A DNA stretch of 64,000 nucleotides from Alligator mississippiensis (lineage: Eukaryota > Chordata > Crocodylia > Alligatoridae): the NCBI RefSeq assembly GCF_030867095.1, contig NC_081831.1, positions 17,026,001 to 17,090,000 on the forward strand, written 5' to 3'. The position numbers and the translations under genes were made by a program. The notes beneath the pieces were generated by a model, which saw only the letters and a program-made list of their open reading frames with translations, ran no database searches and was not told the origin of the DNA. The first letter of the stretch is position 1. Each line of letters opens with the position of its first letter. This document shows positions 35,801 through 63,424 of this stretch, one piece after another.

Positions 35801-38800
35801 TCAACAAAACATCAAGTAGCGTTTCATAGACTGTTAGGGGCTGGAAGGGACCTCGCAAGATCCTTGGGTCCAGCCCCCCTGCACCAGGCAGGAAAGGCAA
35901 CTGGTGTCAGGTGACCCCAGCAAGGTGACCGTCCAGTCTCCTCTTGAAGATTTCTAGGGTACGTGACTGCACCACGTCTGGAGGGATCTTATTCCACAGT
36001 CTGGACACCCTGACTGTGAAGAAGTTTTTCCTAATGTTAAGTCTGAAATGGTCTTCCAGGAGTTTGTGGCCATTACTCCTGGTTTTCCCCATGAGTGCCC
36101 TGGTGAACAGTTGTTCACTGAGTCCTTGATGTATTCCCCTGATGTTGCGGTAAGCTGCTACCAAGTCCCCTCTCAGCCTTATCTTTTTTAGGCTGAAGAG
36201 TCCCAGGTCCCTCAGTCTTTCCTCGTATTGCTTGTCTTGCAAGTCTCTGATCATACGAGTGGCTCTTTTCTGGACTCTCTCAAGCTTTTCCACGTTCTTG
36301 TTGAAGCGTGGCGCCAAGAACTGGACACAATTCTCACCAGTGCTGCGGTCTCACCAATACCAAGTAAAGTGGAAGAATCACTTCCTTGGTTTTGTTTGAG
36401 ATGCATCAGTGCACCTCAAATTTTAAGTTTTTCTTGTAACAGTATAAGGATCAAACAGGCCTTTACCCTGCCAAGAACACAGGTAGCAGGGCTGCCAGGT
36501 ATAGTATCAGAAGTACAAGTATACAGTTCTATTATACAGAGATATCATTTTGAAAAAGATTAAGTATATGTTATTGTACTGTTTCTCTTAAAGTGATCCT
36601 GATTTCCTGGACTATGATATTTTATTTGCCAGGTGAATGAATGGCAGAGTGATTGGCCTACTTTCTTTATCCGGTACCGACTCCAAGCTCAAATGGATTT
36701 GATTGAGAAAGATTATGGAGACAGAGAAGCAAGAGAACTGTGGTCACAACTTAAAGTAGGAACAATTAAAATGTGTCTAACAGAAATAAGAGATCTATCA
36801 TATCTATAAAAAACATACATTATGCATATTTCAAAGGCATTTCAAACTATTTTTACAAAAAATGTTTTTTTATTTTAGTGAACAAGACTAACATCACTGA
36901 TGGTTTGGGTGTCAGAGCTAAATGACGAGAGCTTGCCTTACTATACAAGCCTTTTGAATTGGGTGCAGATTCAGTAGGTGCATTGAATCCTGGCATTCAA
37001 ATGTACTTCAAGCACCACCTACTAATGACCAGCTTGTTAATCTTTGAAAAGTTAGAGTTTAAGTGAAGGAATATTTAGTAGTATTAATATATTGGACAGT
37101 TGTACATCAGCTACATCTGTAGACCTGGTTGTCTCCTACAGTTAGAATGGGGTCAGATTCTTGTGTTTGTGTTCCAGTTCTGCCACTGACATGCTCAATG
37201 ACCTGTGCCAAAGTACTTAGCTCCTCTCTTAGTTCCCCATCTATGCAATGGGTCTGTGTGTTGGGTAAATGACCAATGCATGGGTTCGGCATAATATATG
37301 GATAACTGAGGCAAACTTAGCAGCTTATATGAAAATCACTCTTACTCATTTGCACCATTCACACCAAGTCACCTATCTGCGGCACTTGGAGTCACTGCAG
37401 TGGCCAGTCGCAGGCTTCTTCAAGGCGATGTTTAGTTGAGAGGGGCGCCAGCTTCAATTCTCTTGACGTGCGGATAGGCTGGTGTTGCTGGTTAAGGCAT
37501 CCATCCGGGCTCAGCCTTTGCTGCCCTTTTATCTCCATGGGGCAGACTTTGTTCGATGCCTGGGGAGTCCTTCACCAATCACCACTCAATTCTTCACTTG
37601 TGCTCATCTTTTGGACTCTGTTACTGGTTATGTATTTTTTTTTTTTTTTACATTCCTGTCTGTTTTTCAGTTCTTATTTGTATCATCTCCACATTCTCAG
37701 ATTGCCACCTGCACTTCATCTTTACGGTTATCTCTGTTTACTTTAAATATTTTATACCAGTCTGTCTAATACCTGGTACAATTATCCAACTATCAATTAT
37801 ACACCCACAGCACCCCCTGCCCTTATTGCTTCTTTTTCTGCAAAATGGAAATACATTTAAAATGGCAGTTTAGCATAAACATAACCATAGCATGGATATA
37901 ACATATTCTAGAACATATTCTAACATGTGCAAACTAGAAGGCTAATTAACAATTACAAAATGTCTTGTGGTCTAGGATTGAAGGATAAGGAAAGTATTTG
38001 TCGCTATAATAAAAAAAGCGTTTCATAATATACTGTGTAAATCTTGGACCTTCCAAATTTTTACAGAATAGGAATGAAATAATTTCACTTTGAAATGTAT
38101 GGGATCTGAAAGGTTATTGACTTCAGCCCATTCAGAAATTACTGCTATGAACTGTAAAATAATCTGTAATTGAAAATAATCTTGTTACAAAGATTTCAGT
38201 TGTATATGAGAGTATTTTGTTGTGAATAAGAGTAATTTTGTTGGTATTGTAAAAGTCATTGAGCATGTCAGTGGCAGAGCTAGAACACTCAAAAAAGAGG
38301 AAATGCCTTTTTGTGTACCTTCACCTATGATATGATTGAACTTTAATTCAGGGGAAGGGAAAATAAGAATGTAATCAGGTGGTTGCTTGTTTGGTTTGTT
38401 GTCAGAAATAATGTTCACACATGTAGGCATTCGCTCACTCACTCACTCGGTCTCTGGCAGCAGTTCAGGAGGCATATCAAAATTTTGGTAATGAGAGTTG
38501 CTTTCTTTTTAGTACTGTTCCAGTGAAGGTCAAATACTATTTTTCTTGTGATAGCTGACATGATCAATGCCTAGAATCAATATGGCAATATTGGATGCAA
38601 GGATTAATGATTAAATGATGCATTAAGCTGCCTGGAGCAAATCAGAATTATTTCTGATTAACACCACAGACCAACTCCTGCATCCATACACTTCAGTGAG
38701 AAAACAGCCTCATGATGATTGAAGATAGACAATAATTTTGATTAATTCTGGTTTTTACCTTATGTAACCCTATAATTTTTATTCTGGTAAAGTTATAGAT

Positions 38801-39168
38801 TTTTACTTGCTTGTTTATGCTCTTTTTAGGTGAAGATTCCTGAGATGTTCTGTGATGTGGAGATTGTTCCTGCTCTCCTTCATGGGGACCTCTGGGCTGG
38901 AAATGTAGCTGAGGATGACTCTGGTCCCATTATCTTTGACCCTGCTTCCTTTTATGGCCATTCAGAATTTGAGTTAGCAATTGCTGGGATGTTTGGTGGC
39001 TTTAGCAGCTCTTTCTTCTCTGCCTACCACAGTAAAATCCCTAAAGCTCCAGGGTTTGAGAAGCGAAACAAATTGTACCAGCTCTTTAATTATATAAACC
39101 ACTGGAACCACTTTGGGACAGGGTACAGGGGGTCTACCTTAAACGTAATGAGAAAGCTCTTAAAATAA
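26731..39168 (+). CDS. FN3K: Fructosamine-3-kinase, complete gene
   Basis: Cytosolic kinase that phosphorylates fructosamine residues of glycated proteins at O-3, making an unstable adduct that is lost and so deglycating the protein (family knowledge). Six coding exons (26731-26871, 31739-31890, 32447-32538, 33529-33605, 36633-36755, 38830-39168) give 924 nt, 307 residues, two fewer than human FN3K, with the shortfall in exon 4. Visible: [13 protein letters not shown] with Cys24, VFVK Lys41, VMEHLKM hinge, catalytic [10 protein letters not shown] (Asp215, Asn220), IIFDPAS (Asp232), end [30 protein letters not shown] and [13 protein letters not shown] identify FN3K rather than FN3KRP. An in-frame ATG lies 42 nt upstream, but homology begins at MEKILKAEL, so 26731 is chosen. 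Same order and phases as FN3KRP: an old tandem duplication. Confidence 0.96.
27660..28005 (-). mobile_element. CR1 LINE 3' fragment in FN3K intron 1
   Basis: Minus-strand reading gives [38 protein letters not shown], and then the CR1 tail at the left edge (reverse of ACTGGAAGGGACCTTGAAGA). Heavily decayed. Confidence 0.85.
28740..29376. mobile_element. old hAT-type element interrupted by a fold-back repeat (FN3K intron 1)
   Basis: Left end CAGTTATTCTTAACTAGGGTGCC and right end on the other strand AAGTGGTCCTCAACC..CACCCC pair as hAT-like termini (CAGTGGTTCTTAACCTGGGGTGCC type). The element is split by the insertion at 28899-29206. The target duplication is too decayed to call. Confidence 0.5.
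28899..29206. mobile_element. fold-back repeat with 15-bp flanking duplication
   Basis: 308-bp insertion flanked by a perfect 15-bp direct repeat agtgttaaaaatact (28884-28898 and 29207-29221). Inner core about 29014-29128 is an inverted repeat whose arms share TTCAAAATGG, a version of the CTTAAAAATGG arms of the 16595-16892 copy. Outer ends GGGTGCCTGTAGATGTG and GGGCATATTTACATGTGC pair. A 15-bp duplication is long for a cut-and-paste transposon. Confidence 0.75.
29577..30352. mobile_element. hAT-type element with GC-rich core (FN3K intron 1)
   Basis: Termini TAGGACTGTCAGTTAATCGC and (other strand) TAGGGCTGACAGCAATTTAA are the 'TAGGGCTGTCAA.CGATTAA' type, with sub-terminal AATCGCATTAATCACG runs. 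Target duplication ctcttttt (29569-29576) and atcttttt (30353-30360), 7 of 8. The interior 29680-30240 is GC-rich with no transposase; the long frames on both strands are compositional. Confidence 0.85.
30650..30815 (+). repeat. MIR-like SINE relic
   Basis: Follows the MIR core in sense: ...gtgacttcggtctagtcacttt..tttgccttagggga...gggctgctgtgagggtaaataagttaaa. Diverged. Confidence 0.55.
31483..31572. repeat. (ATCT)n/(AGAT)n microsatellite, self-complementary
   Basis: Tetranucleotide run that switches strand in its middle (agatagatatagatctatctctatcaagatagagatagatctatc...), so it can fold on itself. Lies 165 bp upstream of FN3K exon 2. Confidence 0.9.
31739..31890 (+). CDS. FN3K: FN3K coding exon 2
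   Basis: 152 nt, acceptor GACAG, donor GTATGC. Encodes [45 protein letters not shown]. Same length and phase as FN3KRP exon 2. Confidence 0.95.
32447..32538 (+). CDS. FN3K: FN3K coding exon 3
   Basis: 92 nt, acceptor TTAAG, donor GTAGAG. Encodes [20 protein letters not shown] then [10 protein letters not shown]; same length as FN3KRP exon 3. Confidence 0.94.
32685..32800. repeat. TG/TA-rich simple repeat
   Basis: Degenerate alternating TA and TG dinucleotides (atatatgtgcgtgtgtgtgtatataata) in FN3K intron 3. Confidence 0.7.
33529..33605 (+). CDS. FN3K: FN3K coding exon 4
   Basis: 77 nt encoding [20 protein letters not shown] then CGYIPQ; acceptor ATAAAG, donor GTAAGC. Two codons shorter than the 83-nt FN3KRP counterpart. 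A second in-frame acceptor, GTGCAG ending at 33534, would drop two more residues. Confidence 0.9.
33666..33804. mobile_element. short hAT-type MITE in FN3K intron 4
   Basis: 139 bp; ends CAGAGATGCCGAGTACAT and (other strand) CATAGGTGCCAACTTGTAT. Target duplication acattatg (33658-33665) and acattaag (33805-33812), 7 of 8. Confidence 0.85.
33890..34920. other. GC-rich unclassified block in FN3K intron 4
   Basis: About 1 kb of GC-rich, purine-biased sequence embedded in AT-rich intron, with abrupt edges. It contains short internal echoes (gcagtggagctggg twice at 34001-34035; ggtggggaag at 34198 and 34275). Probably an interspersed element or its untranslated leader, but I recognise no domain and found no terminal repeats. 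Confidence 0.4.
35822..36365 (-). mobile_element. CR1 LINE 3' fragment in FN3K intron 4
   Basis: Long open minus-strand frame: [91 protein letters not shown]. The CR1 tail (reverse of GGCTGGAAGGGACCTCGCAA) is at the left edge. Over 130 codons stay open, suggesting a moderately young copy. Confidence 0.92.
36633..36755 (+). CDS. FN3K: FN3K coding exon 5
   Basis: 123 nt, acceptor TTGCCAG, donor GTAGGA. Encodes [20 protein letters not shown] and [28 protein letters not shown] is FN3K-type. Confidence 0.95.
37150..37270 (+). repeat. MIR-like SINE relic
   Basis: ttgtgttccagttctgccac...cctgtgccaaagtacttag...gttccccatctatgcaatgg follows the MIR core in sense. Confidence 0.65.
38830..39168 (+). CDS. 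FN3K: FN3K coding exon 6 and stop
   Basis: 339 nt including TAA; acceptor TTTTTAG. Contains HGDLWAGN and [20 protein letters not shown], then [16 protein letters not shown]. Same length as FN3KRP exon 6. Confidence 0.96.
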   Translation: MKIPEMFCDVEIVPALLHGDLWAGNVAEDDSGPIIFDPASFYGHSEFELAIAGMFGGFSSSFFSAYHSKIPKAPGFEKRNKLYQLFNYINHWNHFGTGYRGSTLNVMRKLLK

Positions 39169-41035
39169 CCACGTAGAGAGTATTTCTCAAACAAAATCTC
39201 ACATGGTATCAGAGTAATTCAGATTCCCTACTTGTTGACAGTAACACAAGCCAGGATGAGTGAAAAGCTGCTAAGAAACTACACAGCAGACATAAAAGGT
39301 TAAGGTGGTATATGTACACTTTTGAGCCCCACTAAATGCTTGCAGTAGTTGTGTAATTTATGTATTACTGACTAATTCACTAGCACATTACTCATACACC
39401 GGGGAGGTAAAACATTGTGTACAGCCTGTTGTTATGACGGTGACCAGGTCTGCAAAGAGATCTGATTTATAGCCTAATCTCACCTCCATTGGCTATCCCA
39501 GATCTACCTAGGATGCTGCTTTCCCACTCATTTTACCACTTCTACTGCTGCCCTGTGAGCAGCTCCTTGTTCAGTAGTGGGATTCTGATACTGGAAATTA
39601 TCATTTCCTTTTCTCCTTTAGTTTTCTACTTTCCTCTCCTTCCTCTGTTCTTCTTTTCCCCCCTACAATTCTTTCAGTGTTTTTTCTCCTTCTCTTCTGA
39701 AGGTTCTGGTCCAGTTACTATGGAAGTCAATCAGAGTCTTTTTGGCTTTAACACTAATCACACTACACTGTGCAATTCTGTGTGATACAATTTCTTACAT
39801 TTATGTTAATTAAAAATAATTTTCTTCTGATTTTTTTTTGTTACTTTCTACCAAAAAAAGGCAGTTAAATTAATACTCCCTAAAAGTAGGTTCTGCGTTT
39901 ACGGAAGAATGAAATACCTGGGCAGAAAGTGTATTTTCACTATACAAGAGATTGATGAAAATACATTTGGTTTAAATCAACCATTAAAAAACACACCAAA
40001 TCCCTCTCTACAGTATAATAATCCTGGGTGTTTGAGAACAGTAAATTAGCAATGAAGGACACATGTTGATTGGTGTTTGATAAATGTTAAAGTTATACAG
40101 AATTAGTATATTGCAGACAAAGTCAGGCTAGCGCATCATTGCTGATTTACCGATATGACAAAGTCAGAATGTTTGGGTTAAAAAGTTACTCATTTTGATT
40201 ATTCCTGCTTAGAGTCCCTCAATTCTTTTTTGACGTTTGATTCTTTTTTAAAAACAAATTCTCATTGATTTTGTTTTCTTTAAAAAACAAAACAAATGTA
40301 GGGTCAGCAGCTCAACAGCGTGAGCAGCAGTACAAGTAATCAATCTACTTAAATACATGAGAATTTAAGGAAGTAATTACAACTGTAATATCACAAATTC
40401 ATATTTTAGTAAGCAACTGTGCGTGCAGAATCATAGTTATGTTTTAGACTGTGATGAGTTTTAATGACCAATAAGCAAAACATTTGGTCCAAAATGCCAA
40501 ATACGTTTTGCCAATTTTGTTTTAGCTTTAATTCTACCATTATGAATTACACTTTGAAAAAGAATACCTTTCCAAAAAAAGTGATTTATCATAGATAGTG
40601 AAAAATGTAGATGGATTTTATCTGTTTTTGAATGTTTTCTATTTTTTTTTATTGTTAATTTATAAAATCTAACCTTAAACTCTTAAAAACCTTGGACAGG
40701 AATGAAGTGAATTCTGTATAAATGAACAGAATAAAAAGATCAAATTAGAAATCATACTTCCTCTGAATTCGGAGAGTAACAAGGCAAAATTATGGCAGTA
40801 ACTGAAGTGGAATACTTGCTATGCTTAAAATTGAAAGGTGGAGTAATCTTGTTGATGTAAGAAATTTTATACTGCAACTATTCAGGTGCAGGATTCAGGT
40901 CTGACACAATAGGAAAGTTCATGAGAGCTAATATTTCTTATATGAGAAATAAAATACATGTACTATGCTATAAAGTACTTGTGAAATTAAAATATGTGCA
41001 CATCAAATAAAGTAAAAATGCTTGCATTGCATTAA
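39169..41035 (+). other. FN3K: probable FN3K 3' UTR
   Basis: AT-rich non-coding sequence after the stop. AATAAA signals occur at 40730-40735, 40948-40953 and 41006-41011; the last is followed by a GT-rich stretch (tggtgtttctgtatcttgtg), making it the best candidate end. Choice between them needs transcripts. Confidence 0.4.
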
Positions 41036-41414
41036 CTGGATCATGGTGTTTCTGTATCTTGTGATTACAGCTTTCCTGAGCTACTAGTACTGAAACTAAT
41101 GATGGGATGAGTCCCATTGTGTCCAGTTACTCAAGTGGGGTAGAGATGTTGAGTACTGAGATTCTGGTACCAGGAGGCATGACAGGAGGGAAGAAATGGA
41201 AAATTCCTGGTGTCAGGGAGGAAAATTAATAGTCAGTAGGAAGAAAGTGTACAGAGAGATGTGAGGACTGAATGAGGGTGGAGATGTTTAGAATGAAATG
41301 AAGTTGAGATTTTTCTGGGACAGAAATGGCTGGCAAGAAAGAATTGTATAAAACAAATTAATTGCTGCTACATTTTTTAGTCATCTTTTTGCTGACCTTT
41401 TCCCTCCTGCTTTA

Positions 41415-41935
41415 GATTTGTATGAAGACAGTTCCAACCTTCAGAACTGCGTATATTATACAAATCCATGGCACAAATCAACATCTTGCATATTGTGTGC
41501 AGTTGTGGTCCCTACATCTCAAAAAGAATGTAGTAGAATTAGAAAAGGAACAGAGAAGGGCAGCCAAAATGATCATGGGTTTGGAGCAGTTGCTGTACTA
41601 GGAGAGACTAAAAAGGCTAGGACTGTTCAGTTTGGAGAGAAAGCTGAGGAGGGATATGATAGAGGTCTATAAAGTCATAAAGTGTGTGGACCAAGTGAAC
41701 AGGGAACTGTTGTTCACCAAGTCCCAGAATACAAGAATTAGAGGGCATCCACTGAACTTAGTAGGTGATGGATTGAAAACCAGCAAGAGGAAGTACTTTT
41801 TTATGCAACATGTAGTTAACTTACAGAATTCATTGCCACAGGAGGTAGTGGAGGCAGACAGTATAGTCAGATTCAAAAAGGGTCTGGATAAATTAATGGA
41901 TGATAAATCTATTAATGTACGGCTTATAACCCTTT
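41415..41935 (+). mobile_element. CR1/L3-type LINE 3' fragment, old
   Basis: Translates in shifting frames as LAYCVQLWSLHLKKNVVELE, KEQRRAAKMIMG, then an open piece RRDMIEVYKVIK, LPQEVVEADSIVRFKKGLDK. This is the C-terminal region of a CR1-clade LINE different from the other copies in the window (RTRGHP..LN instead of [11 protein letters not shown]). No intact ORF. Confidence 0.75.
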
Positions 41936-43000
41936 TCCTCAGCATGACTCCATTTAAACAATGGAAATTTTTTGCGATCCCACAATGATGCAGACAAGAT
42001 GAACAAGTCATAAATATGTCATAACAATGCTTATGGCCTTCATATTTTTAATTTTAAATCATTTTAAATTATTTTAGATTAAAAAAACAACATTGAATAT
42101 GAAGTCTAAAAAAGGTATTGAATGCTTTTATTTGATATTTATTTCAATTGCTTTAACTGTGGATTATATTTACTGTGCTTCTACCCTACGCTTGACCATA
42201 TTATTAGAGAGTGGTATTACGGGTTTTATTGCATAATTCTGACCCTGTCAAGTGTAGTGGACAAGACTAACGTTTCTCTGACAGTGAGAGGTTTCTTGCA
42301 TTGAGCAATGCAATAAATCACTTCACATGAGGCCCTCTGTGACTGCACAGACATGGACAGAGTGGTCTTGATTTTAAATTTCTGGCAAGATAATTCCTTT
42401 TCATATTCCTCATAAAATGACCCTGGCTTTCCTTCATGTTCCCTGTGTTGTGAACTCAGATGACATTTAAGCTTGTTGGGTTTCAGGCTTTCTGCAGACA
42501 AAACAGCCTGGTACAAAATACACTGCGGCCTTTCTTTCCCACTCACCCCAGTACTTGTAAATCCAAGCACAATGAGGGATTCATCAAATTTTCGCTTTCA
42601 TGTCTTGCACTCCTTTCCTTTCCCATACTCATCCTTGTCATTAGTTTTGCTAGAACTCAAAGCAGAAGCTTTTGGAGAAAAGCATCCATGTTACATTTCT
42701 CTGTCATGTAAAACATATTTAGGCCAGCATCAACCTACTGATTTTATGTCAGCTTCCTGTAATGTGCAAGCACCTTGCATTGGATCTGCAATTATTGTGT
42801 GGGGATGAATAACTGCCATGGGCAAGAGCTGCATATTTATAAACAGGAAGTATATTCATCATAAGTGGTTGACACTGTTGAGCATCTTTCCAACCTCATT
42901 TTTGATCATTGCAACCCCAAATGGGGTTGTGACTGCAAGGTTGGGGACTTCTGTATTTATGACTAAGGATCAGAATGGTTGGAGATGTTTCCTCTGGCAC
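41936..43000. other. intergenic, no gene recognised
   Basis: AT-rich sequence with no convincing exon, followed by possible remains of a CR1 tail. Overlapping frames at 42226-42808 lack family resemblance. Confidence 0.4.
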
Positions 43001-43004
43001 AGTC

Positions 43005-43145
43005 ATAGAGAAGTAGGGGTGAAAGGGCCTTCCAGGGGTCACCTAGTCCAACCTGCTGTACCTGTATCCAAACCATCCCATACAACTATAAACTCTGCCA
43101 TCAACCCTGACACAACACAGACCTCACCTAACACCCTAACCTGCC
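43005..43145 (-). mobile_element. CR1-like 3' tail relic
   Basis: The phrase gggccttccaggggtcacctagtccaacc reads on the minus strand like a CR1 3' end. Short and degenerate. Confidence 0.45.
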
Positions 43146-43159
43146 ACAGGTAAAGTAGG

Positions 43160-43950
43160 GGGCCAGGGGTTCAAGGAAGACCCTGTACAAGAAAAAATGG
43201 ACCGAAGGCAGGAGGATGCCAGACATCCTCCTCTTCCTGTGGGCCAGGTACATGAGCCAGATCTGCAAGCTGGTGATTGGTACAGAGACCAAAATAACCT
43301 GTTTACTCAAGTATTTTGCAGGTCACCTCCTGAGATGGTGGGGGTTGTATGCACCAACCGATGGGAGACTGTGGACCATGGAGCACCCCTGGTTCTACAG
43401 GATCCTGGACGAGTTCCAGGGCGAGTATGGGCCACCGAGTGAATGCCCGGCGACCACATCCAACCACAGGAAGATACAGAAGGTGGTCAGAGCCAGAGAC
43501 AGGCTATTGACTGTGGAGCTGCTCCCCGAAGACAACTGCCAAGCCGTCTGGGAGCGGATCTTCCACAAGGACCTATGAAAGGACCACAGAGACCTGGACT
43601 GGCTAAAAACTCACCAGGCACCCCCAGCGAGGGTGCGGAGATGCAGAGACTCGACACAGCTGCCCCAGGGAAATCTGCCAAAGCACAATAGAGACCATCG
43701 ACCACCTCCTATGGCTTTGACTATACACCAAGGCAGTGTGGAGAAAGGAAAACTGGCTCCATGAAGAGGTGACAGGGGTCAGGTGGATGACAAGGAAGGC
43801 GGTGCTGTATGGACACTTGACTAAACATCAGGGGTCCCTGACAACTTGCTTCGACCGGTTCGTGTCCTGCTTCAGGAGCGCCCTGTGGAAGTCCAGGAAC
43901 CTCCTGATGTACAGACTCATGGAGCTGGAGGAAACAGACTGCTAAAATGT
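43160..43950 (+). mobile_element. Tx1-like (L1 superfamily) LINE, C-terminal ORF2 fragment
   Basis: One frame reads TLYKKKWTEGRRMPDILLFL, WARYMSQICKLVIG, LLKYFAGHLLRWWGLYAP, TMEHPWFYRILDEF, a stop at about 43576, then RDLDWLKTHQAPPARVR; after frame changes it continues ETIDHLLWL and VWRKENWLHEEV..FVSCFRSALWKSRNLLMYRL. The order (PDILLFL, a W-rich middle, PWFY, HQA.PAR, E.IDHLLW.C-type zinc region, ALWKSRN) is that of the post-RT region of Tx1-type vertebrate LINEs. Clearly not CR1, and GC-richer than its surroundings. Confidence 0.7.
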
Positions 43951-44232
43951 TTCTGTGTGAACTCTAGTCCTACTACCGGAAATTGGTGGGAGAGGATGGA
44001 GAAGATGCAGCCAACTCCACCTGGCAAAGGGAGACGTGGCACAGCTCTTCAAAGACCTCCCAAGAGGGGGAGTAGACAGGGATAATGAAGAGGCCAGTGA
44101 CACAACCGGACCTGGAGTCAGCGCCGATGGCAGCAGTAATGGCATAAGCGACAACGACAAGGACAGCAAATGGACTGAGAATGTAAACCCCAAAATCGGG
44201 GCTAGGACTAAGAGACTGCGATTGGGCTATGG

Positions 44233-44442
44233 CAGGGGCGCTCAAACTTTGTGATACCACGACCCTGAGTGCTGGATGGCAGCGGGGGACAGGGAGCTCG
44301 CCCATGCCAGCCGCCGGTGCCGCCGTCCACCGCTCTGTGCCATCGCCGTGCACCGCTTCCCTGGGCGTGGGAAGCTTGCGGCCCCCTTTTAAGTTGCTTG
44401 TGACCCCGAGGTGGGTCACGGCCCACCATTTGAGACCCCGTG
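44233..44442. mobile_element. hAT-type MITE upstream of TBCD
   Basis: Ends CAGGGGCGCTCAAACTTTG and (other strand) CACGGGGTCTCAAATGGTG are hAT termini. Flanks ggctatgg and ggttagga match at 5 of 8. CpG-rich interior. The right end is about 450 bp upstream of the TBCD start codon. Confidence 0.75.
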
Positions 44443-44888
44443 GGTTAGGAAAAGGACTGCAGACTGGTGGGTGGGAGTGCGGGTTTATAGTAACAGCTGC
44501 ATAGGTTTTAAATGTGGCATGAGGTGTGTGAAGAAAAGCTTTTGCTAGATGATGCGTCTGTATTTCCCAAAAAAATCCAACCAACAGGTGAAGCAGGGGA
44601 GCCAGGACAGCCAGCTCCTGCTCCATGGAGCGTGGCCCACCTGGCTCACGAGGCCCAGGACACGACGCGCCCCTGCACACCACCACGAGACGCTGCGGAC
44701 CCCGGCGGGCGGAGGACCTACGTCCTCCCCCCCTCCGCGGGGGGGGGCGGGGCCGCGTTCGGGGCCGGAGCCGCCCCGGAGCTCTCTTGTCCCGCGCGGC
44801 GCGCCGTAGCCCGGAGGCGGAGCGGTTGGTCCCGGCAGAGCGCGAGCCGCAGTTGCTGGGGTGACGCGGGCCGGGGAGCGCTCGGGTC

Positions 44889-63196
<18,308 letters not shown>

Positions 63197-63339
63197 GTAA
63201 GTCTCTTGTTCCGATTTAGATAAAAGAACACTTCCTTTTTCTTCTTCTTTGATTTCTTGCCCCCCCCACATTACACTTATTCCATGGTTAACATGTTGAT
63301 CATGGCATAAATGACGAGAGCTACATGTGCACCCAGTTT

Positions 63340-63424
63340 AAGGTACCATACAATGGCAAACCAGCCATAAAATAGGTCCACGTATGATGTAGAACAATTT
63401 TATGGCTGGTTTGTATGGCACCTT
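63340..63424. repeat. hairpin repeat in TBCD intron 6
   Basis: AAGGTACCATACA(atggc)AACCAGCCATAAAAT is followed after about 30 nt by its inverted partner attttatggctggtttgtatggcacctt; one 5-nt gap and one mismatch. Likely a small palindromic MITE. Confidence 0.7.

Noticed and set aside
41418-41988. Two overlapping frames that look like a small gene between FN3K and TBCD
   Set aside because: They read as the C-terminal region of a CR1/L3-type LINE in shifting frames.
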